Origin: Flavobacteriales bacterium
GTDB taxonomy: Bacteria > Bacteroidota > Bacteroidia > CAIKAF01
DNA: 64,000 nucleotides
Assembly: GCA_022402535.1 (NCBI GenBank)
Contig: JAKRSD010000019.1
Coordinates: forward strand, 90,560 to 154,559
Reading direction: 5' to 3'
Below the pieces are notes generated by a model. It saw only the letters and a program-made list of their open reading frames with translations. It searched no databases and was not told the DNA's origin. Shown here in pieces: positions 6,101-13,839 of this stretch (its first letter is position 1; each line of letters opens with the position of its first letter). The translations under genes and the position numbers were made by a program.

Positions 6101-7555
6101 GACTTTATCCCTGTCATTGAGCCATTCAAATAATTCCACCCATTTGACTTCCGTGGATAGTAGTAATCCAGTAACATCAACATCAAAATTCCCATCTCTC
6201 TCGCGTTCATATATTTTAAGATTTGCTAAAAATTGCCATAACCTAAATTCTTGAAAAAGAGGATTTGATTTCGCGATACATTTCAAGTGTATTTTCTCTT
6301 TTGTGTCTTTTCTAACCCTATATTCTAAAGTACAATCGCTTATCAGGTGTGTTTTTGTTTTAAGTGGACGTTGATAAAATATAATATCATCCATAAAAAG
6401 ATAAAGAAAATCACGATTCTCAATGTTCTTTCTGTGAGCTTCATTGTTTGGATAAAGTTCAAGTATACAAGCTGTATACAAATCTTTGCTTTGTAAATCA
6501 GTATGTAATTCAATTTGTTTTTTTAAAATTTTGGATAGTTCGGCTTTGTAAAACTTACGCTCAATAGTTCGCACTAATTTTCCTCTTATTTTTTGCGTTG
6601 GATTAGCTAAAAGGGCTTCGTAAATGTAGGTGCCAACTGTTTTGCCGCTTTTACTTATTTCTTGTTCTGTTTTCTTCTTAATCGCAATCCAATCCTGCTC
6701 AGAGTCTACAGCCTTATAAGTTCTTTTTACTTCACCATTTTTTAATTCTGAAGAAGTAACAATAAATTCTCTAGTTTTTTCTATCCAATCTTGAGGTTTT
6801 GTGGTTTGTTTATCATATTTCCAACCGTTGTCAAAATAAATATCATATAATTTTTCGCCTGTTTTTTTTAGACTTTCACCTGAATCTAAAACTTTTTGAA
6901 CTTTTAAAATTAAAAACTCTTTATTTTTCCCATCATCTGTTTCTTGTTCTTCTTCACTCAACTGGTAATATCCCCTTTTTTGGTTGAAATTCAGTATGAG
7001 CCAAGCTAATTCTTCTTTTGATATTCTTTTAGTTAATGCCTTTTTGCGTAAATAATAAATCGTCCAATCATAAGGTATTGTAGTTTCTTTCCCGTTTGCT
7101 TTAGTATATAATAAATCAGGTTGAAATATTTTAAATTCTTCAACCATTTCATTGAAAGAATCTTTAAAGAGAAATTCATATTTACCCTGTTCATTTTTGA
7201 AATAAGGTAGTTTAGGTTCACCGTGATTTATAAATTGCCCTTTGTGAAATTCAAAGTCTATTGCATTTTTATAATGACTAGGCAGAAACTCTAATATATT
7301 GAGAACTCGATGTAATCTTTCACGTCTTAAATTATCCCGCTGATATAGTCGTCTTATACTACGAGCTTTTGTACGAGCTTCTGTTTGTGATTTTGTTACA
7401 CCTTTTCCAAAATCAGATAATACATCTTGACCCATCGGAATAATTCTACTCCCCATTCCAAGAATATTACCTTTTTTGTTTTCAAAGTCCTGTTCTATCA
7501 ATGCCCAACCTATGGAGTTGGTTCCTAAGTCGAGTCCTAAAATTTTCTTGTTCAT
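3110..7555 (-). CDS. cas9: CRISPR-associated endonuclease Cas9, subtype II-C
   Basis: The 1481-aa RNA-guided DNA endonuclease has all nuclease motifs: RuvC-I at residues 3-18 (ILGLDLGTNSIGWA, catalytic Asp9), the Arg-rich bridge helix near residues 60-80 (ARSIRRLYQRDNLRRERLHR), RuvC-II near residue 731 (IHIELGREM), HNH near residue 857 (YQIEHIFPQSRYFDDS, catalytic His) and RuvC-III near residue 1053 (HRHHALDALVIA). The C-terminal ~350 residues are the PAM-interacting region. The length fits the large II-C Cas9 proteins of Bacteroidota, and no csn2 or cas4 is present. It is the first gene of the operon; the tracrRNA is divergent upstream. The gene is much more AT-rich than cas1, cas2 and RAYT, with the change at its stop codon, which suggests a separate origin. 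I saw no clear TAnnTTTG promoter for it. Confidence 0.97.
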   Translation of the reverse strand: MNKKILGLDLGTNSIGWALIEQDFENKKGNILGMGSRIIPMGQDVLSDFGKGVTKSQTEARTKARSIRRLYQRDNLRRERLHRVLNILEFLPSHYKNAIDFEFHKGQFINHGEPKLPYFKNEQGKYEFLFKDSFNEMVEEFKIFQPDLLYTKANGKETTIPYDWTIYYLRKKALTKRISKEELAWLILNFNQKRGYYQLSEEEQETDDGKNKEFLILKVQKVLDSGESLKKTGEKLYDIYFDNGWKYDKQTTKPQDWIEKTREFIVTSSELKNGEVKRTYKAVDSEQDWIAIKKKTEQEISKSGKTVGTYIYEALLANPTQKIRGKLVRTIERKFYKAELSKILKKQIELHTDLQSKDLYTACILELYPNNEAHRKNIENRDFLYLFMDDIIFYQRPLKTKTHLISDCTLEYRVRKDTKEKIHLKCIAKSNPLFQEFRLWQFLANLKIYERERDGNFDVDVTGLLLSTEVKWVELFEWLNDRDKVNQKQLLAYFKKKEDKFRWNYVEDKEYPCNETRASFLIRIKKLNIDNSFLTSESTQHLWHLLYSVTDPEERKSAVRKFASKHNLSEDFNSLFEKYPPFKRDYGSFSEKAIKKLLPLMRIGKYWFWDNIEKSTKSRIEKLQTAEFDEKIQNRVREKSIRLQKNEDFKGLPLWLASYIVYDKHSEASDTKKWTTSQDIADFLNPNLKGSFKQHSLRNPIVEQVLTETLRVVKDIWDEYGNGEEGYFDEIHIELGREMKNDNKTRERISKIQNENENTNLRIRAILHELLNDGIDVKPYSPSQQEILKIYEEGVYQNPNAKFDKLSEDDISKIRKNSSPSKSEIQRYKLWLEQGYISPYTGNSIMLSDLFTYKYQIEHIFPQSRYFDDSLSNKIICEAEVNQLKDNRTAYEFIKEFGGTTIDLGQGKNVKVFSIPDYEQHVKMYFAKNKTKRENLLSEDIPESFINRQLNDSRYISKVVKNLLSKIVREDDEKEVTSKNIVPVTGSITSQMRQDWGLNDVWNEIIAPRFKRMNDLTQSNDFGEINPNTNKFLAKVPDSLLKGFSKKRIDHRHHALDALVIACVTKDHINYITSINTKRDNFSLVKKLRRSEEIERDKRHPDGTIKRVKQNVAKEFHKPWDSFTQDTRAKLETTVVSFKQNTRVINKTKNKYWKWVKENGQLKKKLVPQTKGDNWAVRKSLHEETVSGLVKLPWIELKKGEITTSTRKSLDTSFNISKIEKITDTGIQKILKNFLIQEKFKELNHKGEQIYNYETAFSPEGIEELNQNIERYNNGKKHKPIIKFRTYEKGSGRFTLGEKGNKTSKYVQGAPNLFFAVYVNKKTKERMFETVPLNEIIEHQKQQEIENVDENLWTPVAVKSTLEYRGKEVEVEYLFTLSPNDLVYVPTQEEIENPRLLNLNNLSKEQTNRIYKMEKSSGSECYFIRNDIASLIKQYDAKSKFGELSSQNKLETTMDSDTIRIKEVCWKLKVGRLGNISKVLF

Positions 7556-7578
7556 GTTTTATATTATATGAAGTTTAA

Positions 7579-7586
7579 TATATTTG
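7579..7586 (+). promoter_or_regulatory. -7 box of the tracrRNA promoter
   Basis: TATATTTG is a perfect match to the Bacteroidota -7 consensus TAnnTTTG. It ends five bases before the predicted tracrRNA start. The -33 TTTG element is not clear. The site lies between the divergent cas9 start and the anti-repeat. Confidence 0.75.
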
Positions 7587-7590
7587 TGTA

Positions 7591-7673
7591 CTAGAAAGCA
7601 ATTCACAATAAGGATTATTCCGTTGTGAAAACATTTAAGGTGGCCCCGATTAATGTCGGGGTCGTCTTTTTTT
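7591..7673 (+). ncRNA. tracrRNA of the type II-C system
   Basis: The anti-repeat GAAAGCAATTCACAA (7594-7608) is perfectly complementary to the first part of the repeat in crRNA sense. It is followed by AAGGATTATTCCGTTGTG, the nexus-like stem typical of Bacteroidota II-C tracrRNAs, a single-stranded stretch, and a terminator hairpin (CCCCGA/TCGGGG, 7644-7661) with a seven-T run at 7667-7673. The tracrRNA is expressed divergently from cas9. Complementarity to the repeat is exactly 15 bp and stops within two bases of the inserted hairpin, so the outer ~80 nt of the 96-nt repeat cannot pair with it. The predicted length is about 83 nt; the 5' end is estimated from the promoter. Confidence 0.9.
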
Positions 7674-7834
7674 ATATGCTTTTGTATGTAATCCGTTTTC
7701 GGTAATGGGTACATAATCGGTTAAGGTTTCGAGAAGCCAAAATAAGAAGTTGATGTAAAATATCCAACACCCGGGCATAAAAAAAGGACCGGCATAAACA
7801 GCCGGTCCTTTTTTAAATATATATAAAGCGAAGT
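7674..7834. other. Intergenic spacer with a bidirectional terminator at 7779-7814
   Basis: No gene is seen. GGACCGGC (7786-7793) and GCCGGTCC (7801-7808) form a stem with A-runs on the left and T-runs on the right, so it can stop transcription from both sides. It mainly serves the minus-strand gene ending at 7835. It separates the CRISPR locus from the housekeeping region. Confidence 0.85.
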
Positions 7835-8770
7835 TTATTTGCTCACTACCACTTTTTGAATCTGTGATTTGGTTCCGGCAACAAACTCTACCGAGTACAC
7901 TCCGGCAGCAAAACCCGAAACATCGGCGCTGATGGTGTTGCCGTTATAGGAAGGGTAACTTCCGTTCCATACTTTTTTGCCTTCTACGTTGTACATAGAG
8001 ATGGTTAAATCTTGTCCGTTGGCAAAGTTTCCGGCTTCAAAATTAACAAAATCGCTGGCCGGATTGGGGAATACTCCCACCAAAGCGCTGTTGAATTCTT
8101 CTACATCGGCGGCAGAAACCAGTTCTACCCGCACATTGTCAATACCGATGTAATTACTGTTGGCTCCGGAAGGACCTCCGTCGGTTACATTATAATTAAA
8201 CCCTAAACGGCCAGTTTGCCCCGCAGCAATTCCTGACAAGAAAAAGGTGTATTCAGTCCAATCACCGGGGTAGCCGTTACCCACCAAGGCATCATTAACG
8301 ATTACGCCTTCTTCCGTAAAATCACCCAAAGAAGTTGTGGTAGTGCCCACATCTTCACTAACTCCGGCTTTGCTGTAATACACTCTGAGACGATCGGCAA
8401 AAGTGGAACCGGTTACTGTACGGGTGTAAAAAGAAACACGGACGTTGTTGCCCAATCCGAAAGTAGGACTCAACAGCCAGTTGCTTATGTTGTTTGCTCC
8501 TGTGGTACTGTTAAAATTTACCCCTACATAAGAAGAATCCGGGCCGTTTTGGGAAAGAAAAACAGACGTGTTTCCGGTAAACCAGCTTGCACTACCCGCT
8601 GGGCTGCTGTTGTTGGAGATAACCCAGCCTGCATTCTGAATACCGTTGATTCCGGTGTCAAAGCCTTCGCTGAGAAGTGTGGTTATCACCTGTGCATTGG
8701 CTGTTCCAGCCATAGAGGCCACAAAAATACCTGCGCCCGCAAGCGCATTTTTAAGTAAACTTTTCATCAT
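7835..8770 (-). CDS. Secreted adhesin-like protein with T9SS C-terminal sorting domain
   Basis: The 311-aa protein has a signal peptide (KNALAGAGIFVASMAGTANA, cleavage near residue 26), a 'choice-of-anchor J'/cleaved-adhesin-like beta-sandwich at about residues 33-215 with the family features EGFD near the start and YIGIDNVRVE at the end, and a type A T9SS sorting domain in the last ~80 residues (VGVFPNPASDFVNF, then a GVYSVEFV strand and a lysine-containing end). Such proteins are exported by Sec, cross the outer membrane through the type IX system and are released or attached to the surface. It is a single gene with its own terminator. The ligand is unknown. Two ATG codons stand side by side at the start. 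Confidence 0.85.
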   Translation of the reverse strand: MMKSLLKNALAGAGIFVASMAGTANAQVITTLLSEGFDTGINGIQNAGWVISNNSSPAGSASWFTGNTSVFLSQNGPDSSYVGVNFNSTTGANNISNWLLSPTFGLGNNVRVSFYTRTVTGSTFADRLRVYYSKAGVSEDVGTTTTSLGDFTEEGVIVNDALVGNGYPGDWTEYTFFLSGIAAGQTGRLGFNYNVTDGGPSGANSNYIGIDNVRVELVSAADVEEFNSALVGVFPNPASDFVNFEAGNFANGQDLTISMYNVEGKKVWNGSYPSYNGNTISADVSGFAAGVYSVEFVAGTKSQIQKVVVSK

Positions 8771-8859
8771 AAAATAAAATTTTAGGTTAGTAATGAATAC
8801 GAATTTAGGCTAAATATTTTAAAGTAAACTATTTTAAAGGCCAGTTTATAAACAGGGCT

Positions 8860-9195
8860 TTATTTAAATCTGAAAATGAAAAATACCGCTAAAAAAATGA
8901 AAAGGAACGCTACGATATAATTCCAGCGCAGTTCTTCTTTCAGAAATAGAACCGAGAATACGGCAAACACAATCAGGGTAATGGCCTCCTGAATAATTTT
9001 GAGCTGACCTGCCGTAAACTGTCCGCTAAAGAAACCGATGCGGTTCGCCGGCACCATCAGCAGGTATTCAAAAAAAGCAATGCCCCAACTGAATAAAATG
9101 GCTTTCCACAAAGGAATCGCGGCATTTTTGAGATGTCCGTACCAGGCAAAGGTCATAAACACATTTGACACAATGAGCAACAAAATGGTTTTCAT
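8860..9195 (-). CDS. DMT-type small membrane protein (DUF486 family)
   Basis: The 111-aa protein has four hydrophobic segments and the family features YGHLKN near residue 19, FEYLLMVPANRIG near residues 42-54, and a QFTAGQLKIIQEAITL stretch. DUF486/DMT proteins are small members of the drug/metabolite transporter superfamily; their substrates are unknown. It ends with RFK and lies 9 nt downstream of the guanine deaminase gene, so the two probably share a transcript. A role in export of a purine-related compound is only suggested by this neighbour. Confidence 0.8.
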   Translation of the reverse strand: MKTILLLIVSNVFMTFAWYGHLKNAAIPLWKAILFSWGIAFFEYLLMVPANRIGFFSGQFTAGQLKIIQEAITLIVFAVFSVLFLKEELRWNYIVAFLFIFLAVFFIFRFK

Positions 9196-9204
9196 ATACT
9201 ATGA

Positions 9205-9705
9205 TTAATAAGCTATGGAATCGGGATTATTTTTCCACTCGGTAAAGGGTTGTGCGGCATCGGCAATGGGAATTTGCCGGAAAATAAGAGAACGGTTTTG
9301 GGCCGGTAAATTCAATTCCGTGTAGATAAATGAGTCATCGAAACCGTTTGCCGAGGCAACGTTTTTGGGGTTGGCAAAATACACGGCACGCGGTCTGGCC
9401 CAATAAAGCGCAGCCATACACATGGGGCAGGGTTCGCTGCTGGCATATACTTCGCAATCGTCCAACTGCCAGCTTCCGAGTACACGACATGCTGCCCGGA
9501 TGGCTTCGATTTCCGCATGGGCCGTAGGATCGTTTTGATGGGTTACACGGTTTACGCCTTCCGAAATTTTCACTCCGTTTTTATATATCACACACCCAAA
9601 CGGTCCGCCGCCTGCATTGCGAACATGATGCACGGCCAACTGAATGGCTTCCTGTAATCGCTTTTCGATGGATTGTGTATCGGGCAATGCGGATTGTGAT
9701 TTCAT
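9205..9705 (-). CDS. guaD: Guanine deaminase (cytidine-deaminase-like zinc enzyme)
   Basis: The 166-aa protein has the zinc-binding deaminase motifs HAEIEAIRAA (His and catalytic Glu, about residue 83) and SSEPCPMCMAALYWARP (two Cys ligands, about residues 110-126). It also has the guanine-deaminase C-terminal hallmarks GFDDSFIYTEL and a final WKNNPDSIAY tail resembling Bacillus subtilis GuaD. It converts guanine to xanthine and ammonia in purine salvage. The tRNA adenosine deaminase TadA is the main alternative, but the NDPTAHAE and FDDSFIY features favour GuaD. The gene lies divergent from the plus-strand gene at 9761. Confidence 0.88.
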   Translation of the reverse strand: MKSQSALPDTQSIEKRLQEAIQLAVHHVRNAGGGPFGCVIYKNGVKISEGVNRVTHQNDPTAHAEIEAIRAACRVLGSWQLDDCEVYASSEPCPMCMAALYWARPRAVYFANPKNVASANGFDDSFIYTELNLPAQNRSLIFRQIPIADAAQPFTEWKNNPDSIAY

Positions 9706-9739
9706 GGTAGATGGATAAACAAATTAGGCCGTAGTCTCG

Positions 9740-9747
9740 TACCTTTG
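9740..9747 (+). promoter_or_regulatory. -7 box upstream of the gene at 9761
   Basis: TACCTTTG matches TAnnTTTG exactly and lies 13 bases before the ATG, giving a very short 5' leader. I see no exact -33 element. Confidence 0.55.
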
Positions 9748-9760
9748 CAAAGATAAACGT

Positions 9761-10327
9761 ATGCACGATATAGAACCTTACGCCGGCTGGCGGACTCTTT
9801 ATAAGGCCGAAGAAGACAGGCGGTCCCCGTTTTATGGACGGGAATACAGTGAATATGAATGCCATAATGAAATCTACGGATATTACATTCACCCGCAATG
9901 GGATGAGTTCGGCTCGCCTACTTTGTATCTTAAACTGCTTTATGCAGATTATATCCGCGGATACTGCATCATTGAATTAATAGGGGAGTGGAACGATGCC
10001 GTGAACAACGACATCATGTTTCTGAAAAGGGATTTTGCCGATTTTCTGATCGAAAAAGGCATCCAAAAATTTATTTTAATCGGCGAACAGGTGCTGAATG
10101 CTTTTCCGCAGGACGAGGACTACTATGCCGAATGGGCCGAAGACTGCGAAAATGGCTGGATTGCCCTGGTAAATTTTCAGCCTCACGTGCTGGAAGAAAT
10201 GAGTGCATACGGTATGCGTCATTATCTGAACTGGGGACCGGGCTTAGATACCTTAAACTGGCACGGAAAATCGCCCGATGTGTTATTTGCCGCGGTATCG
10301 CATCTGCTCAGTACACGGCTATCATAG
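9761..10327 (+). CDS. Conserved hypothetical protein, 188 aa
   Basis: I do not recognise a named family. The soluble acidic protein has many Tyr, Trp, Asp and Glu residues, begins MHDIEPYAGWRTLYKAEEDR, and has neither signal peptide nor membrane segment. A central segment (DFADFLIEKGIQKFILIGEQVL) looks like an alternating helix-strand unit, and the C-terminus has a conserved-looking WGPGLDTLNWHGKSPD. It has its own promoter and converges on the biotin carrier protein gene. Codon use is like the neighbouring core genes, so it is probably a real cytoplasmic protein. Confidence 0.7.
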   Translation: MHDIEPYAGWRTLYKAEEDRRSPFYGREYSEYECHNEIYGYYIHPQWDEFGSPTLYLKLLYADYIRGYCIIELIGEWNDAVNNDIMFLKRDFADFLIEKGIQKFILIGEQVLNAFPQDEDYYAEWAEDCENGWIALVNFQPHVLEEMSAYGMRHYLNWGPGLDTLNWHGKSPDVLFAAVSHLLSTRLS

Positions 10328-10331
10328 CGGT

Positions 10332-10835
10332 TTATTCGAACCGAACCAGTACGGCATTTTTTTCCACAGCCTGTCCGGGTTCACAATGCACCGATTTTAT
10401 GACCACATCGGCAGGCGCTTTGAGTACGTTTTCCATTTTCATGGCCTCTAAAACCAGTACAGGGTCTCCTTTAGAAAGCGTGTCGCCCGCTTTTACGGGA
10501 ATCTGAACCACCAGACCGGGCATGGGAGATTTGAGCTCATTTACTTTAGGAACCGGAAACGAATGAATACCAAACTGACGAAGTAATTCATCACTGCGGT
10601 CTTTCACTTCAAAGGTTTTTCGTTCTCCGTTTATACGAAGGGTCACTACCTTCTGTGCTTTATCAAAAGCTTCTAACAGAACATCATATACCTTTCCGTT
10701 TAAAGTAATTTTGCGATAACGGTCGGTGAGCTTTTCGGTATGTAGCGGAAAGCGGTTTCCATTGACAATCACTTCACCGGTCTGGGCGGCAGCAGTAATT
10801 TCAAATTCTTTTTCGTTTGCCTTTACTTTATACAT
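10332..10835 (-). CDS. Biotin/lipoyl carrier protein of an acyl-CoA carboxylase or oxaloacetate decarboxylase type
   Basis: I take the ATG at 10833-10835 (MYKVKANEKEFEI), because the 21 residues upstream in frame have no family character. The product of ~167 aa ends in a biotinyl domain with the attachment motif LEAMKMENVL (biotinylated Lys near residue 131) preceded by KSPMPGLVVQIPVKAGD. The N-terminal half is the small beta domain common in Bacteroidota biotin carrier subunits. In such enzymes it carries CO2 between a biotin carboxylase and a carboxyltransferase; neither partner is in the neighbourhood. Confidence 0.88.
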   Translation of the reverse strand: MYKVKANEKEFEITAAAQTGEVIVNGNRFPLHTEKLTDRYRKITLNGKVYDVLLEAFDKAQKVVTLRINGERKTFEVKDRSDELLRQFGIHSFPVPKVNELKSPMPGLVVQIPVKAGDTLSKGDPVLVLEAMKMENVLKAPADVVIKSVHCEPGQAVEKNAVLVRFE

Positions 10836-10978
10836 AATGTATATGATTTGAGCCGTAAAGGTAATATTCCCGCTGAGTTGAGCACAAAAATCGGCCATAG
10901 GTTTCTGTTAATAACCCCACTAAAAAATTTTAAAAACTTTTAGCAGCCTACGGGTTTCCATAGCCCGGTTTAATAAGG

Positions 10979-10986
10979 TATTTTTG
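10979..10986 (+). promoter_or_regulatory. -7 box directly before dnaB
   Basis: TATTTTTG fits TAnnTTTG and ends only 7 bases before the dnaB ATG, so the transcript would be leaderless or nearly so. The -33 element is not convincing. Confidence 0.45.
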
Positions 10987-10993
10987 GGCTCGT

Positions 10994-12517
10994 ATGGAAG
11001 AGAATTCAGAAAAAGGAAAACAGGAAAGAAAAAAAGGACCCCGCACCCGCAACCTCACCGAAGGATTGGAGCTGGGCAAGATTCCGCCACAGGCCATGGA
11101 TTTAGAAGAGGCCGTATTAGGGGCCGTAATGCTCGAAAAAGAAGCAGTAGCCACGGTATCTGAAATTTTAAAACCTGAGTTTTTTTATAAAGATGCCCAC
11201 GTAAAAATATATGAGTGTATTCAGGATTTATTTGCCCGTTCCGAGCCGATTGATATTCTGTCGGTAACCAACGAACTGCGCAAAAAGGGCAACCTGGATT
11301 TGGTAGGCGGTGCATATTATGTGGCCTCGCTTACCAATCGTGTGGGTTCCGCGGCCAACGTAGAATTTCATGCCCGTGTCATTGCCGAAAAACACATCAA
11401 ACGCGAACTGATCCGTGTATCGGGTGAAATTTTGCAGGACTCGTTTGACGATACCGTGGATACGTTTGACCTGATGGACAATGCCGAGCGGAAAATTTTT
11501 GAAATTGCCGAAAACAATATCCGCCGGGGATTTGACAGTATTAATGTGCTGTTGGAAAGAGCCATCAAAGAAATGGAACGCCTGAAAGACGAAAAAAGTG
11601 AAGGCGTTACCGGGGTAGAAAGCGGATTTTTTGATCTGGACCGCATCACTTCCGGATGGCAGCCCACCGACCTGATTATTCTGGCAGCACGCCCCGCCAT
11701 GGGTAAAACAGCTCTTTCGCTTTGTTTATTAAGAAATGCCGCCGTGCAGTATAAACGCCCCATGGCAATCTTTTCGCTGGAGATGAGCTCCCTACAGTTG
11801 GTAAACCGTCTGATTGCCCTCGAGACCGGCATCAACTCCGAAAAAATTAAAAAAGGACAACTGAGCGAAGAAGAGTGGAAAGTGCTTCACGACAAAATTT
11901 CGCACATGTCCGAAGCCCAAATTTTTATTGATGATACAGCTGCATTATCCATTTTTGAGTTCAGGGCCAAAGCCCGAAAGCTCCGCTTTATGCATGGGGT
12001 GGAAATGATTATTGTGGATTACCTGCAGCTGATGACCGCCGGTTCGGAAGGACGAGGAACCCGCGAGCAGGAGATTTCGGCCATTTCGCGTTCATTAAAA
12101 AGTATTGCCAAAGAATTGGGTATTCCCATTATTGCCCTCTCGCAGCTTAGCCGGGCATCCGAAGGACGCGGCGGATTTGATAAACGTCCGCAGTTGAGCG
12201 ACCTCCGGGAGTCGGGTTCCATTGAACAGGACGCCGATATGGTGATGTTTATTTTCCGTCCCGAATATTATGAATTGTTTGAAGATGAACATGGAAATTC
12301 TACCGAAGGTCTGGCGGAAATCATCATCCGTAAACACCGGAACGGTTCGGTGGGTACGGTAAAACTTCGTTTCCGTCAGGAACTGGCCCGATTTGAAAAT
12401 CCGGGCGAAGGCGACGGAGGTTCCATCAACGTGCGCGGAAGCAGTGATTTTGATGATTTTGCGCCGGGACAAAGTTTTACCATTCCTTCCAGTATGAACG
12501 ACGACACTCCGTTTTAA
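10994..12517 (+). CDS. dnaB: Replicative DNA helicase DnaB
   Basis: This 507-aa protein is full length. The N-terminal primase-interacting domain starts near residue 28 (PPQAMDLEEAVLGAVMLE). The RecA-like motor contains Walker A (ILAARPAMGKTALS, near residue 235), Walker B (MIIVDYLQLM) and the late motif LSQLSRASEGR with DLRESGSIEQDADMV, as in DnaB. It unwinds DNA at the replication fork as a hexamer around the lagging strand. There is no intein. The C-terminus has a Gly/Ser/Asp-rich tail as in other Bacteroidota. It is the first gene of a plus-strand pair with the gene at 12569. Confidence 0.97.
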   Translation: MEENSEKGKQERKKGPRTRNLTEGLELGKIPPQAMDLEEAVLGAVMLEKEAVATVSEILKPEFFYKDAHVKIYECIQDLFARSEPIDILSVTNELRKKGNLDLVGGAYYVASLTNRVGSAANVEFHARVIAEKHIKRELIRVSGEILQDSFDDTVDTFDLMDNAERKIFEIAENNIRRGFDSINVLLERAIKEMERLKDEKSEGVTGVESGFFDLDRITSGWQPTDLIILAARPAMGKTALSLCLLRNAAVQYKRPMAIFSLEMSSLQLVNRLIALETGINSEKIKKGQLSEEEWKVLHDKISHMSEAQIFIDDTAALSIFEFRAKARKLRFMHGVEMIIVDYLQLMTAGSEGRGTREQEISAISRSLKSIAKELGIPIIALSQLSRASEGRGGFDKRPQLSDLRESGSIEQDADMVMFIFRPEYYELFEDEHGNSTEGLAEIIIRKHRNGSVGTVKLRFRQELARFENPGEGDGGSINVRGSSDFDDFAPGQSFTIPSSMNDDTPF

Positions 12518-12568
12518 TAGCATAATTTCTTATTTTTAGCGTTATTGTGCTTCATACAGGCGTTCGTT

Positions 12569-13834
12569 ATGATTAAAAAAAGTGCTTTATTTCTGCTCAT
12601 TCTGACTTTATTCTCGGGTAATTATACTCGGGCAGCCTATACGCTGATTCCCATGGATGAAACCCAGACCAATCATCTGAAATCGTATGGTATTGCCTAC
12701 TGGATTTTGCAAAATGATGTGGAACTCTGGTGGCTGCTCAATTACCGGGGCGGCAGTTTTATGTTTAAAAGCAATGCACAGGCCGACCGGGAAATGAATA
12801 TCCGCGGCGTTCGTTTTGAAACCATTGCCGATGCCCGTTCTTCAGCCATTCTGACTGAAATTGCAGACCCCGAGGTGAATATGGATGCTGTCAAAATGGA
12901 AAAAGCACCCAAAATTGCCGTGTATTCTCCCAAAGAAAAAGCGCCCTGGGATGATGCCGTAACCCTGGTACTTACCTACGCCGAAATCCCCTACGATGTA
13001 ATTTATGATGATGAAATTTTGGAAGGAAAACTTCCCCTATATAACTGGCTGCACCTTCATCACGAAGATTTTACCGGGCAATACGGGAAATTTTGGGCAG
13101 CTTACCGCAATGCCGATTGGTATAAAGAGCAGGTACGGACGTTGGAAGCCTCTGCCGCAAAATGGGGATTCAGCAAAGTAAGCCAACTGAAGCTGGCCGT
13201 TTCTAAAGAAATTCAGAAATATGTGGCCGGGGGCGGGTTTATGTTTGCTATGTGCAGCGCCACCGACAGTTATGATATTGCGCTCTCCGCCGAAGGAGTG
13301 GATATCTGCGAACATATGTTTGACGGAGACCCTATGGATCCGCAGGCCCAGCAAAAAATAGATTTCGGAAAAACGTTTGCCTTTAAAGATTTTACTCTGG
13401 TGAGAAACCCCAATGAGTACGAATATTCAAACATTGATGCTACCACATACAGAAGGGTTCCCAAGCTTCAGGATTTTTTTACCCTGTTTGATTTTTCGGC
13501 AAAATGGGATCCTGTTCCCACCATGCTTACCCAAAGCCACGAGCGGGTAATTCCGGGTTTTATGGGCCAGACCACGGCTTTTCGTAAACCTACCATTAAA
13601 ACCAATGTAATTGTATTGGGGGATAACAAAGCCGCCGATGAAGCCCGTTATATTCATGGAGAATTTGGCAAAGGATTCTGGACATTTTACGGTGGGCACG
13701 ACCCTGAAGATTATCAGCATATGGTAGGCGACCCGCCTACGGATTTGGCGCTTTTTCCAAATTCGGCCGGCTATCGCCTTATTCTGAACAATGTGTTATT
13801 CCCCGCAGCGAAAAAGAAAAAGCAGAAAACCTGA
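12569..13834 (+). CDS. Secreted conserved Bacteroidota protein, often mis-annotated as asparagine synthetase B
   Basis: I start at ATG 12569 (MIKKSALFLLILTLFSG), which gives a clean signal peptide ending near AAYTL; the longer frame has eight extra residues. The ~421-aa exported protein includes KIAVYSPKEKAPWDDAVTLVL (near residue 113), a GGGFMFAMCSATDSYDIAL region and a FWTFYGGHDPEDYQHMVGDP region near the end. These suggest a Rossmann/GATase1-like fold with Cys in AMCSA and His in GGHDP. The family is common in Bacteroidota, and databases often call it asparagine synthetase B, but no ATP-pyrophosphatase or glutaminase domain of AsnB is present. Its function is unknown. Confidence 0.8.
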   Translation: MIKKSALFLLILTLFSGNYTRAAYTLIPMDETQTNHLKSYGIAYWILQNDVELWWLLNYRGGSFMFKSNAQADREMNIRGVRFETIADARSSAILTEIADPEVNMDAVKMEKAPKIAVYSPKEKAPWDDAVTLVLTYAEIPYDVIYDDEILEGKLPLYNWLHLHHEDFTGQYGKFWAAYRNADWYKEQVRTLEASAAKWGFSKVSQLKLAVSKEIQKYVAGGGFMFAMCSATDSYDIALSAEGVDICEHMFDGDPMDPQAQQKIDFGKTFAFKDFTLVRNPNEYEYSNIDATTYRRVPKLQDFFTLFDFSAKWDPVPTMLTQSHERVIPGFMGQTTAFRKPTIKTNVIVLGDNKAADEARYIHGEFGKGFWTFYGGHDPEDYQHMVGDPPTDLALFPNSAGYRLILNNVLFPAAKKKKQKT

Positions 13835-13839
13835 GGCGT

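Noticed and set aside
3110-7555. csn2 or cas4 in the CRISPR locus (type II-A or II-B)
   Set aside because: No such gene is present; Cas9 size, tracrRNA and operon fit II-C.
9581-9898. 105-aa minus-strand ORF spanning the guaD start
   Set aside because: It overlaps two well-supported genes in other frames and contains their promoter region.
10994-12517. Intein in dnaB
   Set aside because: DnaB motifs run without interruption and the length is normal.
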